Positions 1 to 6,734 of a DNA stretch of 20,673 nt are shown piece after piece. The notes beneath the pieces were generated by a model that made no database searches, was not told where the DNA came from, and was given only the letters and a program-made list of their open reading frames with translations. The DNA lies in the NCBI GenBank assembly GCA_964556955.1, contig CAZKXP010000009.1, positions 1-20,673 of the forward strand, read 5' to 3'. This DNA is from UBA12078 sp964556955. GTDB lineage: Bacteria; Patescibacteriota; Dojkabacteria; SC72. The translations under genes were made by a program, and so were the position numbers. The stretch's first letter is position 1, and every line of letters starts with the position of its first letter.

Positions 1-1
1 T

Positions 2-2335
2 ACTACTGGTGGTGGAACTTCACATACCCACAGTGATGCTACTTGTACTTCATCATCTATAGACACTACTAGTATCACAGGAACTATTGGTGGTTCTCTA
101 ACTGGAACAACCACAACCCATACTCATACAAACTTAAGAGCTACATTGCTTAGTGCTTCTGTTGTTCCTCCGTACGAGGGTATGATTGCTTGTTACAGTA
201 ATTCTTTCCTACTATCACAAGGTTTAATATCAATGTTTGATACCTCCACACCTTCTGGATGGACTAGGTATTCAGAACTGGATGATAGATTTGTACAGGC
301 AAAAGACACATATGGGGAGACTGGGGGTTCTGCTACACATACTCATTCTACTACTACTGGGTATACTACGGAGAGTGCGACAGGGACACAAGCCGTTGCA
401 TCATCATTCAGTGCTACAGGTGGGACAATCACATACTCTGGTGGATATACAATACATACATTTACTTCTAGTGGAACACTTACAATAATCGGTTACGGGA
501 CAGTGGATGTCTTAGTTGTGGGAGGTGGAGGGGGGGGAAGGGCAGGATGGTGGGGCGGTGGTGGTGGTGGTGGAAAAGTTTTAGAAGTATTTAATGTCGG
601 TCTCGCAACTCAAACATTAGCCATAACCGTCGGTAATGGTGGTGCAAGAGATACATCCGGTTACCCGAATTCCGCAAGTAACGGTGACGCTTCTTCAATA
701 GGTGCTCTATATTCTGCAGCTGGTGGTGGTGGTGGAAGTAGTGTTGGAGGGACATCTGGCAATAACAAGAGCGGTGGAAGTTCATATGATAACGGTAGTA
801 GCTATGGTGGTGGTGGTGGTGGTGGTGGTGATTCCGCCAACGGAACCTCCGCCGTATACGGAGATGCTGGAGATGGTGGAGCTGGCAAAACATCCTCTAT
901 TAGTGGTGTTTCTGTTGGGTATGGTGGTGGTGGTGGTGGTGGTTATTATCTAGCGTCTTCTGGATCTGCATCTCATGGCGGAGCTCCTGGAAGTTATGGC
1001 GGGAATAGCCACGCAGAGAACAACAAAGGTGGAGGAGGTGGTGGTGGTGGTGGTTATCTTAGTCCAGGAGGTAATGGTGGCTCAGGTATTGTTATTGTTC
1101 GTTACCTTACTCCTACTGGTGGAGGAGATATTGCCTCTTCAACACATACTCACGACTCTACAGATTCTACACCCTCGACAGTCTCAAACCTTCCACCATA
1201 CTTAGACATGGTATTTGCCAAAGCAAACACCGATCAATATGTAACAGATAACAATGTAATTGCTACTACTGAATTACCACCATTGGGGTGGAGTAGGTTC
1301 ACTGATTTAGATGACAGATTCCCTCGGGGGTCATCTACAAATGGTGCTACCGGAGGATCTACTACACACACACATGACGTTACTGTAAACACAGGATCTC
1401 CTTCCGCAACTATAGATGGAGGAGGGACTGGTACAAACTACGCAGACTCTACACATACACACTCTTGTACTACAACCTCTGATACTGGTTCAAACCTACC
1501 ACCATACACTACAGTAATATATGCACAAAGAAAAACTTCAGAAGATATTACCTTGGTAGAAGAGCAACTAGGGAATATAAAACCAGATAAACCAACAAAT
1601 CTTTTAACAGAAAACTTAAGCAACCCATTAAACATTACAGATTCCACGCCAGAATTTAGTGCACTATTTACAGATGGAAATCCAGAAGATATTGCAAAAT
1701 ACTATCAAATACAAGTAAACACTGCCTCAGACTTCACAGGTACAGTAATGTGGGATTCTACAAAAGCAGAGTACTCTCCCGTTGTAACCAATGGAAATCA
1801 ATCACAAGATATTTCGTACGCAGGTTCAGAATTACAACCTGGAACACCATACTATTGGAGAATTAAGTTCTGGGATGATCATACCTTAGGTTCAAAAGAA
1901 TCAGAATGGTCCGATGCAAATAGCTTCATACCACAAGCATCACCAGCAACACCGACTTCGTTACAAACAAATGGAGCTACCAATCCAACAGTACTCACAA
2001 ATGTACCGCCATCATTCTCAGCCATATACTCCGATGCTAACAGCGACACAGGGTCGGCATACCAGATACAAGTAAACTCAAACTCTCTATTCACAGGTAC
2101 TGTGATGTGGGATTCCGGGAAAGTATCCGCAACTATTACAAGTGGACAAAGGTGCCCTGCATACGAGTACAACGGCACACAACTCGAGAACACAAACGCA
2201 ACACTATATTGGCGCATTAAGTTCTGGGACGCTTTGGATGCTCCGAGCGAATGGTCTGCGACTGCTCAATTCCAAGATACAGTAACACATACATATTACG
2301 AAGGCCTTAGGTTAGAAGGTATTAAACTTGACTAA
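2..2335 (+). CDS. Collar-like / Gly-rich / FN3-repeat surface protein (5' partial)
   Basis: The frame is open to the left edge, so the true start lies outside; the in-frame TTG at 146 is only an internal codon. Residue numbers count from that TTG (729 residues, plus 48 visible upstream). Two copies of a module resembling phage tail-collar or short-tail-fibre proteins are seen: P-x-GW-x-R, LDDRF, TGGS-x-THTH, a second THTH, then PPY and a hydrophobic strand (roughly 36-70 and 378-462). A Gly-rich domain (about 94-322) ending in GGSGIVIVRY sits inside the first module. Two FN3-like repeats follow (about 480-597 and 598-711), sharing YQIQVN, FTGTVMWDS and YWRIKFWD. The protein ends 12 residues after the last repeat region, with no sortase motif or membrane anchor. 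The likely role is an extracellular adhesin or appendage for attachment. That is inference from domain type; export signals would be in the missing N-terminus. A prophage tail gene is possible, but the neighbours are housekeeping genes. Confidence 0.8.
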   Translation, partial: TTGGGTSHTHSDATCTSSSIDTTSITGTIGGSLTGTTTTHTHTNLRATLLSASVVPPYEGMIACYSNSFLLSQGLISMFDTSTPSGWTRYSELDDRFVQAKDTYGETGGSATHTHSTTTGYTTESATGTQAVASSFSATGGTITYSGGYTIHTFTSSGTLTIIGYGTVDVLVVGGGGGGRAGWWGGGGGGGKVLEVFNVGLATQTLAITVGNGGARDTSGYPNSASNGDASSIGALYSAAGGGGGSSVGGTSGNNKSGGSSYDNGSSYGGGGGGGGDSANGTSAVYGDAGDGGAGKTSSISGVSVGYGGGGGGGYYLASSGSASHGGAPGSYGGNSHAENNKGGGGGGGGGYLSPGGNGGSGIVIVRYLTPTGGGDIASSTHTHDSTDSTPSTVSNLPPYLDMVFAKANTDQYVTDNNVIATTELPPLGWSRFTDLDDRFPRGSSTNGATGGSTTHTHDVTVNTGSPSATIDGGGTGTNYADSTHTHSCTTTSDTGSNLPPYTTVIYAQRKTSEDITLVEEQLGNIKPDKPTNLLTENLSNPLNITDSTPEFSALFTDGNPEDIAKYYQIQVNTASDFTGTVMWDSTKAEYSPVVTNGNQSQDISYAGSELQPGTPYYWRIKFWDDHTLGSKESEWSDANSFIPQASPATPTSLQTNGATNPTVLTNVPPSFSAIYSDANSDTGSAYQIQVNSNSLFTGTVMWDSGKVSATITSGQRCPAYEYNGTQLENTNATLYWRIKFWDALDAPSEWSATAQFQDTVTHTYYEGLRLEGIKLD
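425..1111 (+). repeat. Gly-rich domain with GGT/GGN microsatellite tracts
   Basis: Low-complexity coding sequence built from Gly codons. It includes eight consecutive GGT at 806-829, seven GGT at 923-943, shorter GGT/GGA runs near 549, 721 and 1027, and a run of eight G at 530-537. The translation has the usual layout of Gly-rich domains in phage and bacterial appendage proteins: a beta-rich lead-in (HTFTSSGTLTI), Gly blocks separated by Ser/Asn/Tyr loops, and a closing GGSGIVIVRY strand. GGT slippage would change Gly-block length in frame, whereas slippage in the G8 run would shift the frame. Confidence 0.75.
1583..2278 (+). repeat. Two tandem FN3-like domain repeats (coding)
   Basis: Two consecutive segments of about 115 residues within the surface protein share the order PxxPTxL, then PxFSAxxxD, YQIQVN, FTGTVMWDS, and YWRIKFWD with a SEWS near the end. 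This is the pattern of an FN3-like beta sandwich used as a spacer in extracellular proteins. Similarity is clear in protein but diverged in DNA, so the duplication is not recent. Confidence 0.7.
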
Positions 2336-2341
2336 ATGTAG

Positions 2342-2347
2342 TATAAT
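2342..2347 (+). promoter_or_regulatory. -10 box of rsmD, leaderless type
   Basis: A perfect TATAAT lies exactly 6 nt before the rsmD ATG, so the A of the ATG is the expected +1. No convincing -35 sits 16-18 nt upstream. A TTGACT at 2328-2333 is only 8 nt away, too close to serve. The box falls just after the stop of the surface-protein gene, so rsmD appears to be a separate transcription unit. Confidence 0.6.
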
Positions 2348-2353
2348 ACCCAC

Positions 2354-3094
2354 ATGAGTTTGAAATTAGAGTCATTCAAAAAAATTAGAAAAGATAAAAA
2401 TAAATGGAAAGTAGACACCCCAGAAGAGTTCGAGGAAAGGGAGGAAGCATTCCTTAAAAAAAGGTTACAATCAAAAGAGCCGACCATTAATACATTCGTA
2501 AGAATAACTGGTGGGAAAGCCAAAAACTTCAGAATAGATATACCCAAAACCACAAGACCCCTTACAGATAGAATGAAGGTTAGAATATTCGACATACTAA
2601 AAGAAGATGTAGTTAACAAAACCATACTTGACCTATACGCAGGTGCAGGCTCATTTGCATTAGAAGCTCTATCAAGGGGAGCAAAAGAAGCAACTGTAGT
2701 AGATGCATCTCGAAATGCGGAATTTGTTCTAAAACAGAACGTCGCTCATACAGGATTCTTACCACAAGTAGATATCATTAAGGAAAAAGTAGAAGACTAT
2801 CTTTTTAAACAGGTAAATACAGAGGATTACAAAATATATGATATCGTGTTCATGGATCCTCCATATAAGCTTTACAACACAAAAAACCTCTTTAAAATGC
2901 AAAGGGTCATTACCATGGCTTCCCAGATGTTAAACGGCGTAAAAGATCCTAATACGAAGCAATTTAAGGGAGCACTAATAGTTAAACATCCTAGAAGATA
3001 TCCATTGGAGAAGATCAGCCTAGAACACGTCAAAAAAATTGATACATTAGACTTCGGATTAAATTCGATATCGTTTTTCATAGTAAATAATTAA
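2354..3094 (+). CDS. rsmD: 16S rRNA (guanine966-N2)-methyltransferase RsmD
   Basis: SAM-dependent methyltransferase of the RsmD family, which methylates G966 of 16S rRNA in the 30S subunit. The RsmD signature RITGGKAKNF (50-59) precedes TRPLTDRMKVRIFDIL (67-82). SAM-binding motif I is ILDLYAGAGS (91-100), and the catalytic DPPY is at 168-171 within IVFMDPPY. The core is complete. The protein has 246 residues against roughly 180-200 usually, because of a charged Lys/Glu-rich N-terminal extension of about 48 residues before the canonical start of the fold. The start is supported by TATAAT ending 7 nt before the ATG. No other in-frame ATG occurs before the core. No Shine-Dalgarno site is visible. 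Identification is secure; the site specificity is taken from the family. Confidence 0.9.
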   Translation: MSLKLESFKKIRKDKNKWKVDTPEEFEEREEAFLKKRLQSKEPTINTFVRITGGKAKNFRIDIPKTTRPLTDRMKVRIFDILKEDVVNKTILDLYAGAGSFALEALSRGAKEATVVDASRNAEFVLKQNVAHTGFLPQVDIIKEKVEDYLFKQVNTEDYKIYDIVFMDPPYKLYNTKNLFKMQRVITMASQMLNGVKDPNTKQFKGALIVKHPRRYPLEKISLEHVKKIDTLDFGLNSISFFIVNN

Positions 3095-3112
3095 AAATAT
3101 TCCTACTCTTTT

Positions 3113-3121
3113 TGGTATAAT
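3113..3121 (+). promoter_or_regulatory. Extended -10 promoter of the DUF6922-like/AbiEii pair
   Basis: TGGTATAAT fits the extended -10 consensus TGnTATAAT. It lies exactly 6 nt before the ATG at 3128, so the transcript should begin at the start codon. No clear -35 was found, consistent with an extended -10 promoter. This gives the two-gene unit its own promoter directly after rsmD. Confidence 0.6.
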
Positions 3122-3127
3122 ATACGT

Positions 3128-3391
3128 ATGGAGAGATATTCACAAATTCTTAGACAGCAAGCACTACTTAGCCCAGGTATATTTTGGGATATTAAAGATA
3201 TCCAAACCTTAAGCGATGCTGCAATAGTCGAGCGTCTTCTTAGCCATGGCAATATGGAACAACTTCGCAATATCTCAAAGGAAAAAATTCCTTTCTCTAA
3301 TATCTTCGAAAAGATAAAAACAAGAAAGAGAAGTAATCTATCAAAAAAAACAATAAATTTCATAAATCTATACTTACAAAATAATGCATGA
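3128..3391 (+). CDS. DUF6922-like small protein, putative partner/antitoxin of AbiEii-type protein
   Basis: An 87-residue cytosolic protein with no signal or membrane segment. It shows LLSPGIFWDI (13-22), then IVERLLSHGNMEQL (33-46) and a C-terminal LSKKTINFINLYL (71-83). This order (L-x-P-x-x-FWD, ERVL-x-x-GD-like, then LSxKTLxF) matches what I recall of DUF6922 proteins, which are often encoded just upstream of AbiEii-type nucleotidyltransferases. The ATG is placed 6 nt after an extended -10 box. The stop overlaps the next gene by 8 nt, implying coupled translation. By position it may neutralise or regulate the downstream protein. That is inference; the DUF has no established activity that I know of. 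The family match is from memory. Confidence 0.65.
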   Translation: MERYSQILRQQALLSPGIFWDIKDIQTLSDAAIVERLLSHGNMEQLRNISKEKIPFSNIFEKIKTRKRSNLSKKTINFINLYLQNNA

Positions 3392-4022
3392 AGAGATATT
3401 AAATAACAACCAGAAAGCATTACTTATATCATTAGGTGCGGTTTTCAAGGATAATTTCTACCTTGCAGGAGGAACGGCGCTAGCACTGCAGATGGGACAT
3501 AGGGAGTCTATCGATTTAGATTTCTTCTCAAATACACAGTTCAATAATGAGTCACTTCTAAAATCAATACTCTCTTCCGGTATACAACAAAATCAAATCA
3601 CTGTATTAATTGACCAAAAAGATGAATATACCATTATCATCAACAATACCAAGGTGACCTTCCTTTACTACCCATTTCAAATTGCCAGCACGATTCCTTT
3701 TAAACCAAACAATATTTCCCTAGCAGATGAACTTACTATTGGTGCTATGAAAGCATACGCATTGGGTCGACGAGGAAAATGGAAAGATTATGTAGATCTA
3801 TTTATTCTTTTACAAAAAATCCCCATTGAGAATATAATTGGTAAAGCCTCAGAGATATTTGGCACACTCTTTTCCGAGAAACTATTTAGAGAGCAACTCT
3901 GTTTTTTCGAAGATATTGATTTTACAGAAGAGGTCATCTGGAAGAATAACCTTCACCAATCGAGAGAAGCTATTGAGGTGTTTTTAATCGAGAAAGCAAC
4001 GAAAGATACATTGCAAAAATAG
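3384..4022 (+). CDS. AbiEii/AbiGii-type nucleotidyltransferase (toxin-like)
   Basis: A 212-residue protein of the nucleotidyltransferase superfamily related to AbiEii/AbiGii, the toxin half of AbiE-like systems; some relatives add nucleotides to tRNA or target RNA. The motif LAGGTALALQMGHR (27-40) leads directly to ESIDLDFFS (41-49). The GG signature and the metal-binding pair Asp44/Asp46 are intact. A later KDYVDLF (134-140) matches the conserved Lys/Arg-Asp helix. It overlaps the 87-residue gene by 8 nt, the layout of a toxin-antitoxin or partner operon. No Shine-Dalgarno site is visible. The catalytic residues look intact, so activity is plausible. Substrate and biological role cannot be read from sequence; phage defence or stress control are both possible. 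Confidence 0.8.
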   Translation: MHEEILNNNQKALLISLGAVFKDNFYLAGGTALALQMGHRESIDLDFFSNTQFNNESLLKSILSSGIQQNQITVLIDQKDEYTIIINNTKVTFLYYPFQIASTIPFKPNNISLADELTIGAMKAYALGRRGKWKDYVDLFILLQKIPIENIIGKASEIFGTLFSEKLFREQLCFFEDIDFTEEVIWKNNLHQSREAIEVFLIEKATKDTLQK

Positions 4023-4169
4023 ATGCAAAAATATAGAATAGGGGAAATATGTACAAAATATACGGAATTGCAAAAGAAATCCTTTGTCGAGTCGTTTACA
4101 CAACACGAGCCTTTTAATAATGTTGTACATCCGTTTTTCCAAACAAAAACATCCTTAACTAATATATAA
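4023..4169 (+). CDS. Possible 48-residue small ORF, unknown function
   Basis: The ATG immediately follows the TAG of the nucleotidyltransferase gene (TAGATG), and 48 codons run to a TAA at 4167-4169, filling almost the whole 157-nt spacer before thrS. The product begins MQKYRIGEICTKY, has one Cys, two His and several Phe, and has no signal peptide or membrane segment. I recognise no family. Stop-to-start abutment suggests coupled translation as a third gene of the toxin-like unit. Against it, a 48-codon ORF can arise by chance, and its last codons overlap the thrS -10 box. It could instead be the remnant of a longer gene or plain spacer. Confidence 0.25.
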   Translation: MQKYRIGEICTKYTELQKKSFVESFTQHEPFNNVVHPFFQTKTSLTNI

Positions 4170-4170
4170 G
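4165..4170 (+). promoter_or_regulatory. Putative -10 box of thrS
   Basis: TATAAG (5 of 6 to consensus) ends 9 nt before the thrS ATG at 4180, predicting a leader of about 0-3 nt. No -35, no T-box element and no Shine-Dalgarno site are seen in the 157-nt spacer, so T-box control of this synthetase is not supported. Confidence 0.45.
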
Positions 4171-4179
4171 AATATTTAT

Positions 4180-5946
4180 ATGAACAAAGAAATTGAAGAA
4201 AAATTAGAAAAAATGAGACATTCGGCCTCTCATGTGCTCGCACAGGCGGTATTGAAGCTTTTCCCTGATGCTAAATTGGGCATAGGGCCTGCAATAGAAA
4301 ACGGTTTCTACTATGATTTTGAATTCTCAGAACCATTAACCGAGGAAGATTTGCCAAAGATAGAGAAGGAGATGAAAAATATTATTAAACAAAATCTCCC
4401 CATCGTCCAGATCTTTATGAAGCGCAAAGAAGCCATAGACTATCTAACTAAAACAGGTCAAAGTTACAAACTTGAATTACTCGAAGATATCCCAGACGAA
4501 GATCTGAGTTTCTTCATAACAGGCGAGAATGATTTTGCCGATCTGTGCAGAGGACCACATGTATCTAGCACTAAAGAAGTTGGTAGTGTAAAGCTATTAA
4601 AAACCGCAGGCGCATATTGGAGAGGCGATGAAAAGCAAAAAATGCTAACCAGGATATACGGTACTGCATTTGAGACCAAGGAAGAACTTAAAGAATATCT
4701 AGAGTTACAAGCAGAAGCAGAGAGAAGAAATCACAGAGTACTCGGAAGACAATTACAACTATTTGCAATAATTCCTGAGATAGGGCAAGGACTTCCAGTA
4801 TGGCTTCCAAGAGGATATCGCATGCGAAGAATACTTGAAGAATACATGCTTGATTTGGAAAGAGAGGCGGGCTATGAACATATCCTAACCCCACATATTA
4901 ACAAAGAGATTCTTTTCCAAACTTCTGGACATCTTGGCTTTTACAAAGACTCCATGTATGCACCCATCGAAGTAGAGGATGAGAAATACTATCTCAAACC
5001 TATGAACTGTCCTGCAGGAATGATGGTTTACAAACTTGAGCCCAAGAGCTACAGAGATTTGCCATACAGACTGGGAGAATTTGGAACAGTATATAGATAT
5101 GAGAAATCCGGAGAACTCCATGGTCTTCAGAGAGTAAGAGGTTTTACTCAGAATGATGCCCATATATTCTGTACGGAGGATCAACTAGAAAAAGTAATAG
5201 ACGAGACACTCGATCTCCTCGAGATCTTTTACAAAGATGTTGGTTTTAGTAATTACAAATTCCGACTTTCTCTTTCTGATTGGGAAAAGAAGCAAGATCA
5301 CTATGCAGGAGAACAAGAGAAATGGCAGCTAGCAGAAGAAGCTCTAAGGAAAGTACTAACAAACAAAGGTATAGAATTCGAAGAGATACCTGGGGAGGCC
5401 GCTTTCTACGGTCCTAAAATCGATGTACAAGCGATCAATGTCTTTGGAAAAGAGGACTCTGTATCTACCATCCAATTGGATTTTAATCTCCCAGAGAAAT
5501 TTGAAATTCGATATATCGATGAGAATGGTGAAGAAAAGCAGCCTTTTGTAATACACCGGGCACTAATTGGCTCTTTTGAGCGATTTTTCTCTTTCTTGAT
5601 AGAACATCATGGAGGAGATTTCCCACTTTGGTTTACTCCAGAACAAGTGTATGTGATTCCAATATCAGAGAAACACCATGAATATGCAGAAAAAGTCTAC
5701 AAAGAATTTAAAGACACTAAACTCCGAGTATCTCTGGATGACAGAAACAAAAGCATGCAGTCTAGAATTAGAGATGCCGAAAAAATGAAAATTCCTTACA
5801 TCGTCATCATAGGGGACAAAGAGGTTGAAACTGAAACTATCTCTATTCGTACTCGAAAAACCAAAGATCAAGGATTGATGAAGGTACAGGAATTTATAGA
5901 TACCCTTAAAGAAGAAATTCGTACTAAGGGACATCCCACAAATTAA
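4180..5946 (+). CDS. thrS: Threonyl-tRNA synthetase lacking the N-terminal TGS domain
   Basis: Class II synthetase that charges tRNA-Thr. The 588 residues begin directly in the N2 editing domain: His14 and His18 of the HxxxH motif (RHSASHVLAQ) and Cys123 in DLCRGPH form the site that clears mischarged Ser. The catalytic core follows, with zinc ligands Cys277 (MNCPAG), His328 (DAHIF) and His459 (VIHRA). Motif 2 includes RYEKSGELHGLQRVRGF (306-322) and motif 3 is HRALIGSFERFF. The anticodon-binding domain is about 485-588 (VYVIPISEKH, SLDDRN). The TGS (N1) domain of about 60 residues found in E. coli ThrRS (642 residues) is absent, and no in-frame upstream sequence could encode it. A -10 box just upstream supports this start. 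The gene heads a block with infC, rpmI and rplT; infC begins 29 nt downstream. Confidence 0.95.
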   Translation: MNKEIEEKLEKMRHSASHVLAQAVLKLFPDAKLGIGPAIENGFYYDFEFSEPLTEEDLPKIEKEMKNIIKQNLPIVQIFMKRKEAIDYLTKTGQSYKLELLEDIPDEDLSFFITGENDFADLCRGPHVSSTKEVGSVKLLKTAGAYWRGDEKQKMLTRIYGTAFETKEELKEYLELQAEAERRNHRVLGRQLQLFAIIPEIGQGLPVWLPRGYRMRRILEEYMLDLEREAGYEHILTPHINKEILFQTSGHLGFYKDSMYAPIEVEDEKYYLKPMNCPAGMMVYKLEPKSYRDLPYRLGEFGTVYRYEKSGELHGLQRVRGFTQNDAHIFCTEDQLEKVIDETLDLLEIFYKDVGFSNYKFRLSLSDWEKKQDHYAGEQEKWQLAEEALRKVLTNKGIEFEEIPGEAAFYGPKIDVQAINVFGKEDSVSTIQLDFNLPEKFEIRYIDENGEEKQPFVIHRALIGSFERFFSFLIEHHGGDFPLWFTPEQVYVIPISEKHHEYAEKVYKEFKDTKLRVSLDDRNKSMQSRIRDAEKMKIPYIVIIGDKEVETETISIRTRKTKDQGLMKVQEFIDTLKEEIRTKGHPTN

Positions 5947-5975
5947 ATATTTAAATTTAAAAAACAAAAATATTA

Positions 5976-6563
5976 ATGGGATATATGGATAATAACAAGG
6001 GTAATTATGTCAAGAAGGACTATGGTCCAAGAAAAAACGAATGGATAAGAGTACCACAGGTACAATTAATAGGAGCAAATGGGGAAAATATTGGAGTCAT
6101 CGATACTGACAAAGCAAGACAATTAGCCCTCGAAGCAGAATTAGATCTAGTAGAGGTAGGCGCAAGTGCAAATCCACCTGTCTGTAAAATCATGGACTTT
6201 TCAAAATATATATATCAACAGAACAAAAAGAAACGAGAATCAGCGGTAAATACCAAGATGAAGGAATTGAAAGAATTCAGATTCACACCTGTTATGGATA
6301 TTGGAGACACACAGCATAGAATAAAACGCGCTTTGGAGTTTTTGAAAAAAGGTCACCCTGTAAAACTTACAATGGTAAAAAAGGGGAGACAATCTCGAGA
6401 TATTGCACAATCAGTTTTTGGCGAAATATTGACTAATTTCGCGGATTATAGTAGTATCGAAGCCGAACCAAAGATGGAGGGAAACCGTATATCCATTACA
6501 TATAGATACAATGGCAAGACAAAAAACAAACAAAACAGCGAAAAAGAGAATCCGACTATCTAA
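5976..6563 (+). CDS. infC: Translation initiation factor IF-3
   Basis: IF-3 binds the 30S subunit and checks the start codon and initiator tRNA. The N domain carries IRVPQVQLIGANGENIGVID (24-43) and DLVEVGASANPPVCKIMD (57-74), both hallmark segments. A Lys-rich linker helix follows, then the C domain with HRIKRALEFLKKGHPVKLTM (113-132) and EAEPKMEGNRISITYRYN. It is 195 residues, slightly longer than usual, because the C-terminus runs on for about 17 residues encoded within the start of rpmI. The usual ATG at 5976 contrasts with the rare AUU start through which E. coli infC autoregulates. A second ATG at 5985 (MDNNKG) is an alternative start. No Shine-Dalgarno site is seen. It lies between thrS and rpmI on the same strand, probably co-transcribed. 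Confidence 0.95.
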   Translation: MGYMDNNKGNYVKKDYGPRKNEWIRVPQVQLIGANGENIGVIDTDKARQLALEAELDLVEVGASANPPVCKIMDFSKYIYQQNKKKRESAVNTKMKELKEFRFTPVMDIGDTQHRIKRALEFLKKGHPVKLTMVKKGRQSRDIAQSVFGEILTNFADYSSIEAEPKMEGNRISITYRYNGKTKNKQNSEKENPTI

Positions 6564-6723
6564 CCCAAGAGGGAATAGAGATGCTAAATTGAGATTCAAA
6601 CAGAGTCATCAAGGACATTTGAAGACTAAAAGATCTACAAGATCCAAGCGAAGACAGAAGTCTAACGCTGTAGTTGTTGGTGCAAATGAAAAAAAATTAG
6701 TTAGAAAAATTATTAACTTCTAG
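6511..6723 (+). CDS. rpmI: 50S ribosomal protein L35
   Basis: A 70-residue, very basic protein of the large subunit. It opens MARQKTNKTAKKR, the L35 signature of a short Lys-rich start; a KSH-like SHQGHLKTKRSTRSKRR core (32-48) and a C-terminal KKLVRKIINF follow. The gene starts 53 nt inside infC in another frame, a far longer overlap than the usual few bases, so translation is probably coupled to infC. No Shine-Dalgarno site precedes the ATG. rplT begins 11 nt downstream, keeping the conserved infC-rpmI-rplT order. Confidence 0.92.
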   Translation: MARQKTNKTAKKRIRLSNPRGNRDAKLRFKQSHQGHLKTKRSTRSKRRQKSNAVVVGANEKKLVRKIINF

Positions 6724-6734
6724 ATACATATCAC

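Noticed and set aside
591..893. Antisense ORF rich in His and Arg over the Gly-rich domain.
   Set aside because: It is the complement of GGT/GGN repeats (reads as His/Tyr codons) and has no promoter or independent coding signal.
2328..2333. TTGACT as a -35 for the rsmD promoter.
   Set aside because: Only 8 nt from the TATAAT; a functional spacer is about 16-18 nt.
2..2335. Prophage or phage tail gene cluster.
   Set aside because: Only one gene has collar-like features and it is followed directly by housekeeping genes. FN3 and Gly-rich domains also occur in cellular surface proteins. The left edge prevents full exclusion.
4049..4130. 8-bp inverted repeat ATGTACAA / TTGTACAT in the thrS upstream spacer.
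   Set aside because: The arms are about 66 nt apart, AT-rich and without a T-tract; expected by chance.
4023..4179. T-box riboswitch before thrS (also considered before pheS and hisS).
   Set aside because: No T-box core sequence, no specifier-loop structure and no terminator/antiterminator pair. The hisS leader appears to be essentially absent.
3953..4243. 96-residue antisense ORF across the end of the nucleotidyltransferase gene and the start of thrS.
   Set aside because: It covers conserved coding sequence on the other strand, matches no family, and has an unusual Phe/Tyr/Cys-rich composition typical of a shadow frame.
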